Assembly (NCBI GenBank): GCA_031281025.1
Contig: JAITFY010000115.1
Location: 1 to 49,670, forward strand
Source: Treponema sp.
GTDB taxonomy: Bacteria > Spirochaetota > Spirochaetia > Treponematales > Breznakiellaceae
Direction: 5' to 3'
Length of the DNA stretch: 49,670 nucleotides
Shown here: one piece after another, positions 37,179-48,787 of the stretch
Layout of the letters: each line of letters begins with the position of its first letter
Numbering within the stretch: the first letter of the stretch is position 1
Notes under the pieces: model-generated
What the model was told of the DNA's origin: nothing
Databases searched by the model: none
Seen by the model: only the letters and a program-made list of their open reading frames with translations
Position numbers and translations under genes: made by a program

Positions 37179-37430
37179 ATGGCACGTAAACGCGGCGGAA
37201 GCGGCGCAAAAAACGGACGAGACCCAAACCCAAAATATCTGGGTATAAAAGCATCAGATGGTTCAATTATTAAAGCAGGAACAATTATTGTACGTCAACG
37301 GGGGACCAACATCCATCCCGGGCCAAATGTTGGCTGCGGCGGCGATTACACCCTTTTCGCCCTTGCCGATGGAAAAGTGGCCTTCACCCAACGCCGCGGC
37401 AGAAAGCTCGCCACGGTGGTAGAAGCATAA
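37179..37430 (+). CDS. rpmA: 50S ribosomal protein L27
   Basis: [42 protein letters not shown]. Confidence 0.95.
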   Translation: MARKRGGSGAKNGRDPNPKYLGIKASDGSIIKAGTIIVRQRGTNIHPGPNVGCGGDYTLFALADGKVAFTQRRGRKLATVVEA

Positions 37431-39715
<2,285 letters not shown>

Positions 39716-39723
39716 GGAGTATG

Positions 39724-39751
39724 TTCTCAGACAATTAAAATTGTCTGAGAA
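39724..39751. promoter_or_regulatory. Perfect 28-nt inverted repeat upstream of LCP gene
   Basis: TTCTCAGACAATT-AA-AATTGTCTGAGAA. Confidence 0.8.
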
Positions 39752-39779
39752 TTCCGATTATAAATTTAAGGAGTACAGA

Positions 39780-41003
39780 TTGAAAATCCTAAAAGGAAAT
39801 GCTTCATTTTTTCTTTTAATTTTTATTGTTCTCTTATTGGTTGTGGGAGTCTCATTTTCAATTTATCAATTTCGTAGTAATCCCGCAGCAGACGCTATTG
39901 CCGCTGCTATTGCCGCTAATCGTGTCATCAATGTACTTTTTGTTATAGAAGACAATAAAATACCTGTCAGTACTTATGCTCTGATGTATTCTCCTGTAAC
40001 AAGGCGTGCAGCAATTTTTGACATACCTGGAAATCTGGGATTACTGCTGACAAGAATTAACCGCGTTGATCGTATTGACAGGGTGTACGATCCGGCAAGA
40101 ATAACAAGTTATCAAAATGAAATAGAAAGACTTTTGGGAGAAGATATACATTTTTCGATTGTTATTACAAGAGAAAATCTGGTCTCTATGGTTGATCTTC
40201 TTGATGGAGTGGAAATTTTCATCCCTGCGCCCATATCACACATTGATGCTGATGAAATTATTCTGTTTCCTTCCGGCATGACCGTTCTTGATGGTGATAA
40301 AGCCAGTCTCTACACAACTTTCATTTTAAGTGATGAAGACAATGAAATGGCAACGTCCCGCAGACAGCGTTTTTTTCTTGGTTTTTTTAACCGGCAAATA
40401 CAGATGAATGAAAATCTAAATAATCGAGCAATGTCAAAAATGTATTATTCATTATTCAGAGCCAGTACGAATCGACGCTCGTTGATGTATCTCTTTAATG
40501 AGCTTACCAATATAGATACTGACAGAACAAATATTCAGATAGTTGGAGGCAATCTTCGTGAAGTTTCCGGTCAGATGCTGATAGTCCCGCTGTGGGATGG
40601 AAATCTGATAAAGGAAATTGTACGTCAAACCACGGAAACGCTTACCCGTGAAATTCAAGATCAAATTGAGCATGCTCTTACGGTGGAAGTTTTAAATGGA
40701 ACTACAGCTGTGGGTCTTGCAGGAAGGACAGCGGATATGCTTAGGAGTTTTGGTTATGATGTAATTTCCACAGGAAATGCAGACCGGAACAACCATGAAA
40801 ATACAGTTGTCATTCACCGTTCTGGAGATGAAAATCTAGTGAGGGATTTTGCAGAATTAATCCGCTGCAGAAATATTCGAAGTGAAATTTTCGCGCACGA
40901 TGGGCAGGAAGAAAGTGCGCTCATTCAAAGTGTTGAACACAGGGCGGATATAACTTTGCTTATTGGAAGGAATTTTGATGGTAGATTTGTTGTCGGAAAT
41001 TGA
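39780..41003 (+). CDS. LytR-CpsA-Psr family protein with LytR C-terminal domain
   Basis: N-terminal TM, LCP-like core (INRVDRIDRVYDP, DGVEIFIPAP), C-terminal VEVLNGTTAVGLAGRTADMLRSFGYDV; TTG start with aaggag RBS. Confidence 0.75.
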   Translation: MKILKGNASFFLLIFIVLLLVVGVSFSIYQFRSNPAADAIAAAIAANRVINVLFVIEDNKIPVSTYALMYSPVTRRAAIFDIPGNLGLLLTRINRVDRIDRVYDPARITSYQNEIERLLGEDIHFSIVITRENLVSMVDLLDGVEIFIPAPISHIDADEIILFPSGMTVLDGDKASLYTTFILSDEDNEMATSRRQRFFLGFFNRQIQMNENLNNRAMSKMYYSLFRASTNRRSLMYLFNELTNIDTDRTNIQIVGGNLREVSGQMLIVPLWDGNLIKEIVRQTTETLTREIQDQIEHALTVEVLNGTTAVGLAGRTADMLRSFGYDVISTGNADRNNHENTVVIHRSGDENLVRDFAELIRCRNIRSEIFAHDGQEESALIQSVEHRADITLLIGRNFDGRFVVGN

Positions 41004-41340
41004 AAAACAAGTAAAAGCGCTAAGCGAATTTATCCAGGATCATCAGGGACAAGATGTTACTGTGTTGGATCTTCGCCCTTTTCAAATTTGGACAGATTTT
41101 TTTATTATAACTACAGTCTCCAGCAATACACATATGGATGGCCTTGAACGGCACATAAAGGAATTTTGCCGGGAGAGAAAAATAGATGTATCCGGTAGTC
41201 CGCGCAAAAAGGCGGACGATGAGTGGCGCTTGCTCGATCTTGGCATACCTGGCTTAGGTTCAGTAATCGTCCATTTGATGAACAAGCGCGTCCGCGATTT
41301 CTACGAGCTGGAAAGACTCTGGTCAAAGAAGCATTCGTAA
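40978..41340 (+). CDS. rsfS: Ribosomal silencing factor RsfS
   Basis: VLDLRPFQIWTDFFIITTVSSNTHMDGL, DEWRLLDLGIPGLGSVIVHLM. Confidence 0.93.
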   Translation: MVDLLSEIEKQVKALSEFIQDHQGQDVTVLDLRPFQIWTDFFIITTVSSNTHMDGLERHIKEFCRERKIDVSGSPRKKADDEWRLLDLGIPGLGSVIVHLMNKRVRDFYELERLWSKKHS

Positions 41341-41359
41341 ATACGTACGAAAATACGAA

Positions 41360-41665
41360 TCACTCGTCTTCATCCCAATCATCATCTTCGTAGCCATCGT
41401 CATCATCGTCATCTTCATAATCATCGTAGTCATCATCGTCGTCGTCATCTTCATCGTCATCGTCATCCATGTCGTCATCGAAGTCGTCATCGTCATCTTC
41501 ATAATCATCGTCAATGTCATCATCAATGTCACTGCAATTGTTGAAGATGTATACCGGCAATTCGCCTTCTTCCGACTCGCATGAAGCTTCGGCTTCATAC
41601 GCTGCATCGCTGGCTACTGGCACCAGCGCCAGTTCCTCATGTTCCAATGCTCCGTTCAGAACCAT
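41360..41665 (-). CDS. Hyperacidic Asp-rich protein
   Basis: MVLNGALEHEELALVPVASDAAYEAEASCESEEGELPVYIFNNCSDIDDDIDDDYEDDDDD...; RBS agggaga upstream of the ATG. Confidence 0.65.
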   Translation of the reverse strand: MVLNGALEHEELALVPVASDAAYEAEASCESEEGELPVYIFNNCSDIDDDIDDDYEDDDDDFDDDMDDDDDEDDDDDDDYDDYEDDDDDDGYEDDDWDEDE

Positions 41666-41857
41666 AATGTTCTCCCTTTGTAAATTGTCTTTTTGGATAA
41701 AAATCTGCAAAGATTTTTACCATGAATCTAAACTGAGTTGAAAGGTCAAACAAACCTCTCTTTAAAAACATATAAGGAGGATTATCAAAATGTCAACAGG
41801 TTTTTGAAAATATTTTATCAAATTGTGCTTTTTTGTATTTTATATTATGCTGAATTT

Positions 41858-42763
41858 ATGAACAATCTGACTGTTTGCAAAACAATTTTTGCACCTGCCA
41901 AAGTGAATATCCATCTAACTATAAAAAATAAGAGAATCGATGGGTTTCATAACCTGGAAAGCCTCTTTTTGGCTGTTGATTTTGGTGATTTTTTGCATTT
42001 TTTACCTGTTCAGGAAGAAAAAACGATAGAAATCACCATGAAGGGGGAAAAAAAAGGAAAAGAGTACCACTCTGTTCCTTTGAAAAGTAACATCATTTTT
42101 AAGGCATTATCTTTATTCAGAGAAAAAACCGGCTTTTTTCAGGGGTTAAAAATAACCGTAGATAAACGCATCCCCTTTGGGAGCGGTCTTGGCGGAGGTT
42201 CATCCAATGCGGCTGCCACCCTTTTGGCATTAAACCAAATTGCCGGCTCTCCTCTGGGGCAGGATTCCCTCTTAGAATTGGGAGCCTCACTTGGCAGCGA
42301 TGTCCCCTTCTTTCTCCACAAAACCACTGCCGCATGGGTAACAGGCCGCGGTGAAAACATAAAGCCGCTTGATACATCTTTGCATGGATTAAGACGTATA
42401 AATTTGGTATTAGTTAATCCCGGCTTTCCCAGCGATACAACGACAGCTTACCGGTTGCTTGATGAACATAGAACTAATTCTGGTGAACCTTTGGATAGGC
42501 ATATCCCCGATATTAAAAATTGGAGCAATGACTTTTTAGCGGTTTTTCCCAAGAGAGAAAAATCCATTTACAATGAGATCATTTCCAGCTTGCAGGAATG
42601 CGGCGCCGAGTTTGCAAGCCTTTCAGGGGCGGGCTCCACTTGCTTTGGGGTTTTTGGTGAAAAGGAACAGGCGCAAAAAGCGGCGCAAAAAGCGGCAGAG
42701 TCTTTACGTAATAAGTGGGACTTCGTGCAGGTGTGCAGGAGCTATCAGTTTGTTCATCTCTAA
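41858..42763 (+). CDS. ispE: 4-diphosphocytidyl-2-C-methyl-D-erythritol kinase
   Basis: FAPAKVNIHLTIKNKRIDGFHNLESLF, KRIPFGSGLGGGSSNAAATLLAL, SLSGAGSTCFGVF. Confidence 0.92.
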   Translation: MNNLTVCKTIFAPAKVNIHLTIKNKRIDGFHNLESLFLAVDFGDFLHFLPVQEEKTIEITMKGEKKGKEYHSVPLKSNIIFKALSLFREKTGFFQGLKITVDKRIPFGSGLGGGSSNAAATLLALNQIAGSPLGQDSLLELGASLGSDVPFFLHKTTAAWVTGRGENIKPLDTSLHGLRRINLVLVNPGFPSDTTTAYRLLDEHRTNSGEPLDRHIPDIKNWSNDFLAVFPKREKSIYNEIISSLQECGAEFASLSGAGSTCFGVFGEKEQAQKAAQKAAESLRNKWDFVQVCRSYQFVHL

Positions 42764-42773
42764 AGTTTATTTT

Positions 42774-42812
42774 TCTTTGCGATCTTTGCGTTTCTTGGCG
42801 TCTTGGCGAGAG
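42774..42812. repeat. Single arm of the 'CTTGGCGTCTTGGCGAGAG' dispersed repeat
   Basis: tctttgcgatctttgcgtttcttggcgtcttggcgagag; similar to the right arm at 7803-7837. Confidence 0.65.
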
Positions 42813-42845
42813 AAGAAAAAAACTTTTGCGGCAATACCTGACTTG

Positions 42846-43592
42846 TTAATCATTAACTAAAATCCGTACTGCCTCAATCGCTGCCTTGATTGCAGGCTCA
42901 GCGTCATGGCAAACAGGGTTGCTTTTACCTGCTTTTTCACGTTCCTGATTCCAAATAACATTGAGGATACAGCCGGCTCTGGCGCCAAGTATTTGGCTTA
43001 CAATAAACAATGAGGCGCTTTCCATTTCGGAGGCGAGGCAGCCGGCTTTTAACCAGGCTTCCCACTTGTTGTTAAGTTCGTAGGAGGTTGGCATACGATT
43101 GGGGCTGTGCTGTCCATAAAAGGAGTCCTTGCACTGTACGATTCCTGCATGCCATGTTTGTCCCAGTTTTTTGGCAGCCTCTACAAGAGCGTTTGTTATG
43201 TCCAGATTGGCTATGGCAGGGAACTCGATTGGGACATACTCGCGGGAAGTTCCTTCCTGACGGATTGCTCCGGTTGCGACAACCACATCTCCTCCCGTGA
43301 CAGGAAGCGCCATCCCTCCGCAAGTGCCAATTCTTATAAAGTTGCGTACTCCTGTTTTGAACAGCTCTTCCACAGCGATTGCCGTTGAAGGCCCGCCCAT
43401 ACCCGTAGACATAACCATTACAGTTTTGCCGGACAATTCGCCCAACCATGTAGTGTATTCACGGTTTTGACAAAAGAAACGCGGGTTATCAAGATAAGAA
43501 GCGATCTTCTCCACACGCCCCGGATCACCCGGAAGAATCGCGTACAACGCGCCATGACTGTCATCAAACCCAACATGATACTGTTTTTCCAT
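42846..43592 (-). CDS. udp: Uridine phosphorylase
   Basis: YAILPGDPGRVEKIASYLD, FIRIGTCGGMALPVTGGDVVVATGAIRQEGTS, ASEMESASLFIV. Confidence 0.88.
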   Translation of the reverse strand: MEKQYHVGFDDSHGALYAILPGDPGRVEKIASYLDNPRFFCQNREYTTWLGELSGKTVMVMSTGMGGPSTAIAVEELFKTGVRNFIRIGTCGGMALPVTGGDVVVATGAIRQEGTSREYVPIEFPAIANLDITNALVEAAKKLGQTWHAGIVQCKDSFYGQHSPNRMPTSYELNNKWEAWLKAGCLASEMESASLFIVSQILGARAGCILNVIWNQEREKAGKSNPVCHDAEPAIKAAIEAVRILVND

Positions 43593-43611
43593 ATTAAATC
43601 TCCTTTATTGG

Positions 43612-44568
43612 TTAATTCCTGGTTTTATCAAAAGGTATTCCCGCAGCTTTTGGCGCCTGGGATTTCCTTGAACTAAATGTCAGCACAATAAGCGTAATAA
43701 TGAACGGCATCATTTTGTAAACATAAATAGAAATTGGAATTTCCCTTAAAAACTCAATTCCAGAATATGACGACGATATTGCTTTTAAAAACCCAAAGAA
43801 AATTGCGGCAAAAAGAATACGCCCCGGCTTCCATTGACCAAAAATTAAAACCGCCAAAGCCAAAAAGCCATAACCGGAAACTTCCGGGTTAAATTCTACC
43901 GATGTTGGGATTACAAATACAAGCCCCCCAAGACCTGCAAGCGCGCCGGAAAGCATTACACCTGCGTATCGCATGGTATATACGTTTATCCCAACGGAGT
44001 CAGCCGCCTGCGGATTTTCACCGCAGGCGCGTAAATGAAGCCCAAAACGTGTTTTGTAAAGAAAAAAAATGCTAAATACAAGGATAAAAAAACCAAGAAA
44101 GGTTGTAAGGTATGTGTTTGTAAATAACATAGGTCCCAATACCGGAATGTCGCCTAACAATGGCACTTTATCGACACGAAACTGATTGGAAAAAGGTATC
44201 CCCTGAACCGAATAGACTGCCCTGGCAATGTAGATTGCAAGGGCGGGAGCAAGTAAATTGATCGCCGTGCCGCTGATTATCTGATTCGCTTTTAAATTTA
44301 TACTTGCAAATGCATGAAAAAGGGAAACTAAAATACCTGCCAGCATGGAAACAAGTGCTGCCAACAATAAAATACCCTGCCCCACTGCTCCCATTTGTTG
44401 AACAGTATTAATAAATAAAATACCTGCAAATGCGCCCAGAATCATAATTCCTTCCAGAGCGATATTAATTACCCCTGAACGTTCAGAAAACATACCGCCA
44501 AGTGCAACAATTAAAAGAGGGATCGAAAAAAACATTGTCTGTTGAACCAAAAAATAAAACATGTTCAC
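43612..44568 (-). CDS. Nucleoside-type ABC transporter permease
   Basis: MFSERSGVINIALEGIMILGAF, GENPQAADSVGINVYTMRYAGVMLSGALAGLGG. Confidence 0.85.
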   Translation of the reverse strand: MNMFYFLVQQTMFFSIPLLIVALGGMFSERSGVINIALEGIMILGAFAGILFINTVQQMGAVGQGILLLAALVSMLAGILVSLFHAFASINLKANQIISGTAINLLAPALAIYIARAVYSVQGIPFSNQFRVDKVPLLGDIPVLGPMLFTNTYLTTFLGFFILVFSIFFLYKTRFGLHLRACGENPQAADSVGINVYTMRYAGVMLSGALAGLGGLVFVIPTSVEFNPEVSGYGFLALAVLIFGQWKPGRILFAAIFFGFLKAISSSYSGIEFLREIPISIYVYKMMPFIITLIVLTFSSRKSQAPKAAGIPFDKTRN

Positions 44569-45650
44569 AACTTCCCTCTTTTTCTTTTTCCAAGCGAAAT
44601 ATTTCCCTTGGAAATTATAAATCCTTTTACAAAAAGTGCAAATGCACTAAAATAAATAATTACGGCAATAATAATATCGATAATCTGAATAGAAAAGCTG
44701 GATAACTGCATATTAAAACCGCCCACACCCAAATACGAAATAAACAAACCGGAGAAAACAATTCCAATTGAATTGTTAAGACCCAAAAGTGCAACCGGAA
44801 TGCCCATAAAACCTTCCTGGGCAAGCACATCAACAACATTAATTGCCACTCCCGAACCAGAAAGAAACAAAAGAGCGCCGCCAAGCCCTGCCAACCCTCC
44901 TGCAATGGCCATAGACAGGATGATGCAACGTTTTTCGTTAATACCGGCGAAACGGGCAGCATCGCGGTTAAAACCGCAAGCTTTTAGCTCATAACCAAAA
45001 GTTGTTTTTTCCAAAATAAAATACATCAGTATTGCAAAAGCAATCGCTATTAAAATGCCGGAATTAACCGGGGAAACTATAAAACCATCACGAAAAATCC
45101 GATCCATTCCCAATTTTGGAAGGTTTGCAGAATCTAATATACGTTTACTTTGATTCTGCTGTGAATCGTATATTGTTATTGTTATAAGAAAATTAACCAG
45201 ATACATGCCTATATAATTTGTCATTATACATGCGATAACTTCATGTACATTAAACAGGGCTTTAAGAATACCGGGTATAGCTCCCCAAAGCGCACCTGCA
45301 ATAATGGCGGCTAACAATGCAGTAATCCAGTGCAAAGGGCCCGGAAGAAAACCGCAGGTTACTCCAACCAAAATTGCGGCATAAGCGCCAACGATAAATT
45401 GGCCGGCAGCCCCGATATTGAATAACCCAGTTTTACCTGCAAAACCTACGGAAAGCCCTGTCATAATTATTGGAGTGGCAAAATATAAAACCTGCCCCAA
45501 ATCATTCATGGAACGAAAGCCGCCAACAAGAATTGTTTGAAAGGCCCACAATGCCTCAGAAACATTGGTTATCAGCATTATAATAAATCCTGCCAAAAGA
45601 CCGGCAGTTATTGCCATTACAGAAGACATTACATCAAACTTGGTATTCAT
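44565..45650 (-). CDS. Nucleoside-type ABC transporter permease
   Basis: GKTGLFNIGAAGQFIVGAYAAI, ACGFNRDAARFAGINEKRCIILSMAIAGGLAGLGG. Confidence 0.85.
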   Translation of the reverse strand: MNTKFDVMSSVMAITAGLLAGFIIMLITNVSEALWAFQTILVGGFRSMNDLGQVLYFATPIIMTGLSVGFAGKTGLFNIGAAGQFIVGAYAAILVGVTCGFLPGPLHWITALLAAIIAGALWGAIPGILKALFNVHEVIACIMTNYIGMYLVNFLITITIYDSQQNQSKRILDSANLPKLGMDRIFRDGFIVSPVNSGILIAIAFAILMYFILEKTTFGYELKACGFNRDAARFAGINEKRCIILSMAIAGGLAGLGGALLFLSGSGVAINVVDVLAQEGFMGIPVALLGLNNSIGIVFSGLFISYLGVGGFNMQLSSFSIQIIDIIIAVIIYFSAFALFVKGFIISKGNISLGKRKRGKL

Positions 45651-47167
45651 GCAGCTTCCTGTTTGCCGGAACCTGCCATAAAAAGCCCAAGTTCCCGGAA
45701 ATTAACTTCTTTTGGTTTGACATCTATTACAATTTTTCCTTGAAATATTACAAGAATTCTGTCGCTGATTTCCATTACTTCATCAAGTTCAAATGAAACA
45801 AGTAATACTCCTTTGCCTTTGTCGCGTTCTGCAATAAGCTGCTTGTGAATGTATTCGCATGCGCCAACATCAAGCCCGCTGGTTGGCTGAACCGCTACCA
45901 ATAGCCGGCAGTCGCGCGATATTTCGCGTGCAACAATTGCCTTTTGCTGATTCCCGCCAGACATACTTCGTACAATGGTTCTTGAACCATGTCCGCAGCG
46001 AATATCAAATTTCTCGATCAAGTTATCTGCATATTTATATATTTCTTTAAATTTTAATAAACCAGCATTTTGAAATTGAGGAGAATGGAACTTTTGCAAT
46101 ACAAAATTAAAAGCAAGATTGTAATCCAATACAAGTCCGCATTTTTGTCTTTCCAGCGGAATAAACGAAAACCCTCTTGAACGGATGCCGTTATGCGTAA
46201 TTTCCTGTCCTTCCAGAAAAATACGTCCACTGTCTGCGTTCATTAACCCAACAAGTGCATGAACAAGTTCCTGTTGGCCATTCCCGTCTATTCCGGCGAT
46301 GCAGACAATTTCGCCGGAATGTACTTCAAAACTAATATCGTTTACAAGGGTTTTTCCACAAGCTGTTTTGCTGTTAATGGTAAGATTTTCCACCCTAAGA
46401 ATGGTTTCCCCTGGCTGCCGCTCCTGTTTATCAATAGAAAAATTTATCTTGCGGCCTACCATCATTTCTGACAGCTCCTCTTTAGAAGTTGAGGCAATAT
46501 CTACTGTACCAACACATTTTCCTTTACGCAGAACAGTACAGCGATCTGCGGCAGCTTTTATCTCATCAAGTTTATGCGTAATAAAAAGAATCGACTTGCC
46601 TTCTGCCGCCAGGTTTTTCATTAAACGTTTTAATTCTTCTGTTTCCCGAGGGTTAAGGACAGAAGTTGGTTCATCAAAAATCAGTATTTCATTGTCACGG
46701 TAGAGCATTTTAAGGATTTCAACTTTCTGCTGCATCCCGGTAGTAATATCAGAAACAAGAGAGTCTGGATTAATTTCCAGCTTATACTTTTTAGACAATT
46801 CGATTATCTTTTTACGGGAACTGTCTTGTTTTAAAACACCGTATTTTACAGTTTCTGCGCCTAAAATGATGTTTTCCAGAACTGTAAAGTTGTGTACAAG
46901 CTTAAAATGCTGGTGAACCATTCCGATTCCCAGTTTTTTTGCATCTTTAGGCCCGTTAATATGTACCAGTTTACTGTTTTTTTTAATCGTGCCTTTTTCA
47001 GCCTGGTACAGACCAAAAAGGATACCCATAAGGGTAGATTTTCCTGCTCCATTTTCACCTAACAATGCATGAACTTCGCCTTTTTTTAAATGCAGCGAAA
47101 CATCATCGTTAGCAACAATACCGGGAAACACTTTTGTAATCCCGGTCATTTCAATCAGAAAATCCAT
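45647..47167 (-). CDS. Nucleoside-type ABC transporter ATP-binding protein
   Basis: GENGAGKSTLMGILFGLYQAEKG, IGMVHQHFKLVHNFTVLENI, MSGGNQQKAIVAREISRD. Confidence 0.88.
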   Translation of the reverse strand: MDFLIEMTGITKVFPGIVANDDVSLHLKKGEVHALLGENGAGKSTLMGILFGLYQAEKGTIKKNSKLVHINGPKDAKKLGIGMVHQHFKLVHNFTVLENIILGAETVKYGVLKQDSSRKKIIELSKKYKLEINPDSLVSDITTGMQQKVEILKMLYRDNEILIFDEPTSVLNPRETEELKRLMKNLAAEGKSILFITHKLDEIKAAADRCTVLRKGKCVGTVDIASTSKEELSEMMVGRKINFSIDKQERQPGETILRVENLTINSKTACGKTLVNDISFEVHSGEIVCIAGIDGNGQQELVHALVGLMNADSGRIFLEGQEITHNGIRSRGFSFIPLERQKCGLVLDYNLAFNFVLQKFHSPQFQNAGLLKFKEIYKYADNLIEKFDIRCGHGSRTIVRSMSGGNQQKAIVAREISRDCRLLVAVQPTSGLDVGACEYIHKQLIAERDKGKGVLLVSFELDEVMEISDRILVIFQGKIVIDVKPKEVNFRELGLFMAGSGKQEAA

Positions 47168-47174
47168 GTACTTA

Positions 47175-48251
47175 CTATTTTATAAATGTAACTCTGACTA
47201 TATCAACAGGAACCACAAACGGATCTCCGCCTTCGGCTATAAAAACCATTCGATTCATTTCACCGGCAGCCAATTTGCCAAAAATGGCATCATAACCGGC
47301 CTGGCTGAAAATCTGGAATCTGGACGTATCCATTGGCAATCCAACGCCAAAATTGTCAGCTTCAAATGTACGGGTTTGTCCTCCGGGGAATTCGCCGCGA
47401 TAATATGCAGCAATGCTTGAATAAACAGAATACTGGAGCATCTTCATGGCGGAAGTTATAACGGTCACAGATACATCAGATTGATCTATATCGACGCCAA
47501 TTACCGCCCTTCCCGCCTGTTCTGCAGCAGCCATAACAGAGTTGCCAAGAGCGCCGCCGCAGGCAAAGATCACTTCAACTCCTGCATTGTACCATGAAGC
47601 GGCCAGGGTTTGGGTTTCCGGCGACGCAATGAAGTTACCTGTGTAAATGTAGTTAATCGTTATCTGGCCGGCAGCCAATCCCAATTGCTGCGCGGCATAC
47701 TCTGCTCCCTGAACAAATCCGTATCCAAAGCGGACAACATTAGGCACAGCCATTCCGCCGATAAAACCAAGATTCCTGTAACCGTCCATGACAGCCGCAT
47801 ACCCTGCAAGGAAGCCGGCTTGATCCTCAGCATAAAGAAGCGCAACTGTATTGCCGCCTACTCGAGTAACGCCGTTTGCCATTGGTAGAGCGTCTACCAG
47901 AATAAAGCGAACATCGGGATAACGATCCTGAGCTTCAAAAATCGCAGCCGAAAAAAGAAAACCCGGAGTTACAATAATTTTCGCACCACCGCGAACTGCC
48001 AGATCAATTGTATTTAAATAAGAGCTAACGCTCTGTTCCGGCGGTTGATAGTGCCTGTGGGAAATGTTATTTGGAAGTGCATACTGAAGCAGCCCCTCCC
48101 AGGAACCTTGATTAAAAGATTTATCGTCGATTGTGCCAATGTCTTTTATCAATGCAAGCTCAAATGTTTCTATTGTTCGTTGACATGTTAATGTCATAAA
48201 AACAGCAAGTAATATAATTCCGGCAAGCAAAATAATTTTTGCATTTTTCAT
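47175..48251 (-). CDS. BMP/PnrA-family nucleoside-binding lipoprotein
   Basis: MKNAKIILLAGIILLAVFMTLTCQ lipobox; LIKDIGTIDDKSFNQGSWEGL, AGFLAGYAAVM, GFIGGMAVPNV. Confidence 0.88.
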   Translation of the reverse strand: MKNAKIILLAGIILLAVFMTLTCQRTIETFELALIKDIGTIDDKSFNQGSWEGLLQYALPNNISHRHYQPPEQSVSSYLNTIDLAVRGGAKIIVTPGFLFSAAIFEAQDRYPDVRFILVDALPMANGVTRVGGNTVALLYAEDQAGFLAGYAAVMDGYRNLGFIGGMAVPNVVRFGYGFVQGAEYAAQQLGLAAGQITINYIYTGNFIASPETQTLAASWYNAGVEVIFACGGALGNSVMAAAEQAGRAVIGVDIDQSDVSVTVITSAMKMLQYSVYSSIAAYYRGEFPGGQTRTFEADNFGVGLPMDTSRFQIFSQAGYDAIFGKLAAGEMNRMVFIAEGGDPFVVPVDIVRVTFIK

Positions 48252-48324
48252 TATTTTCTCCTTATTTGAATTGCAGCTGGTTTTATGGTAGGGGGTAAAT
48301 GTTGTTATTGCCAAGGATTAGGAA

Positions 48325-48341
48325 GGGGGCTTTGCGCCCCC
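48325..48341 (-). terminator. GC-rich hairpin between 48410-48787 gene and BMP gene
   Basis: GGGGGC-TTTGC-GCCCCC; minus-strand loop GCAAA; weak T-tract follows. Confidence 0.45.
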
Positions 48342-48409
48342 AGCTTACCTGTAATTAACGCATGGATTGCAGCAACACCATACAAAAGTTGTTGTTGCTG
48401 CTTGGTTAT

Positions 48410-48787
48410 TTAGGATTCTTTTAGTTTTGAATAAATCTGGGTTCCCAGCGACCCCAACCACCCAATTATGATTAAGATACCGCCTATTTGCAGACTTACA
48501 TTACTATTGCCAAAATAAACGATAAGCCCGCTTATCATACAGACACCAATGGCAATCCAATCAAACAATACTGGCGGCTGCTTTTTAAGAAGCAGTACAA
48601 CACCAAGACCGACTCCTGCACAAGCTGCAAAGAACATAACGTACATTAGCAACCCCATGAAAGCGTTTGTTTGCATCAGCACACTTGCAATACCAAACCC
48701 ATTCATACTACAAGCTACCGGCATAAAATAGCCTAGTACTACCAACCCCAACGCGAACTTTGAAATCATTCTAAAACTCAATTTCAT
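48410..48787 (-). CDS. Small multi-TM membrane protein, unknown
   Basis: 125 aa, four hydrophobic segments. Confidence 0.55.
   Translation of the reverse strand: MKLSFRMISKFALGLVVLGYFMPVACSMNGFGIASVLMQTNAFMGLLMYVMFFAACAGVGLGVVLLLKKQPPVLFDWIAIGVCMISGLIVYFGNSNVSLQIGGILIIIGWLGSLGTQIYSKLKES

Noticed and set aside
39741-39779. LCP gene start at 39741 as in the ORF track
   Set aside because: That TTG lies inside the hairpin with no RBS; the TTG at 39780 has aaggag at proper spacing
41379-41530. CAT/CGT trinucleotide repeats as a CRISPR-like or satellite array
   Set aside because: In frame within the Asp-rich coding sequence with no unique spacers; it is codon repetition
48264-48400. Riboswitch upstream of the BMP lipoprotein (minus strand GGGGGCGCAAAGCCCCC recalls the GCAAAGCC of GEMM c-di-GMP aptamers)
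   Set aside because: The rest of the aptamer could not be found; the hairpin is adequately explained as a terminator of the preceding gene
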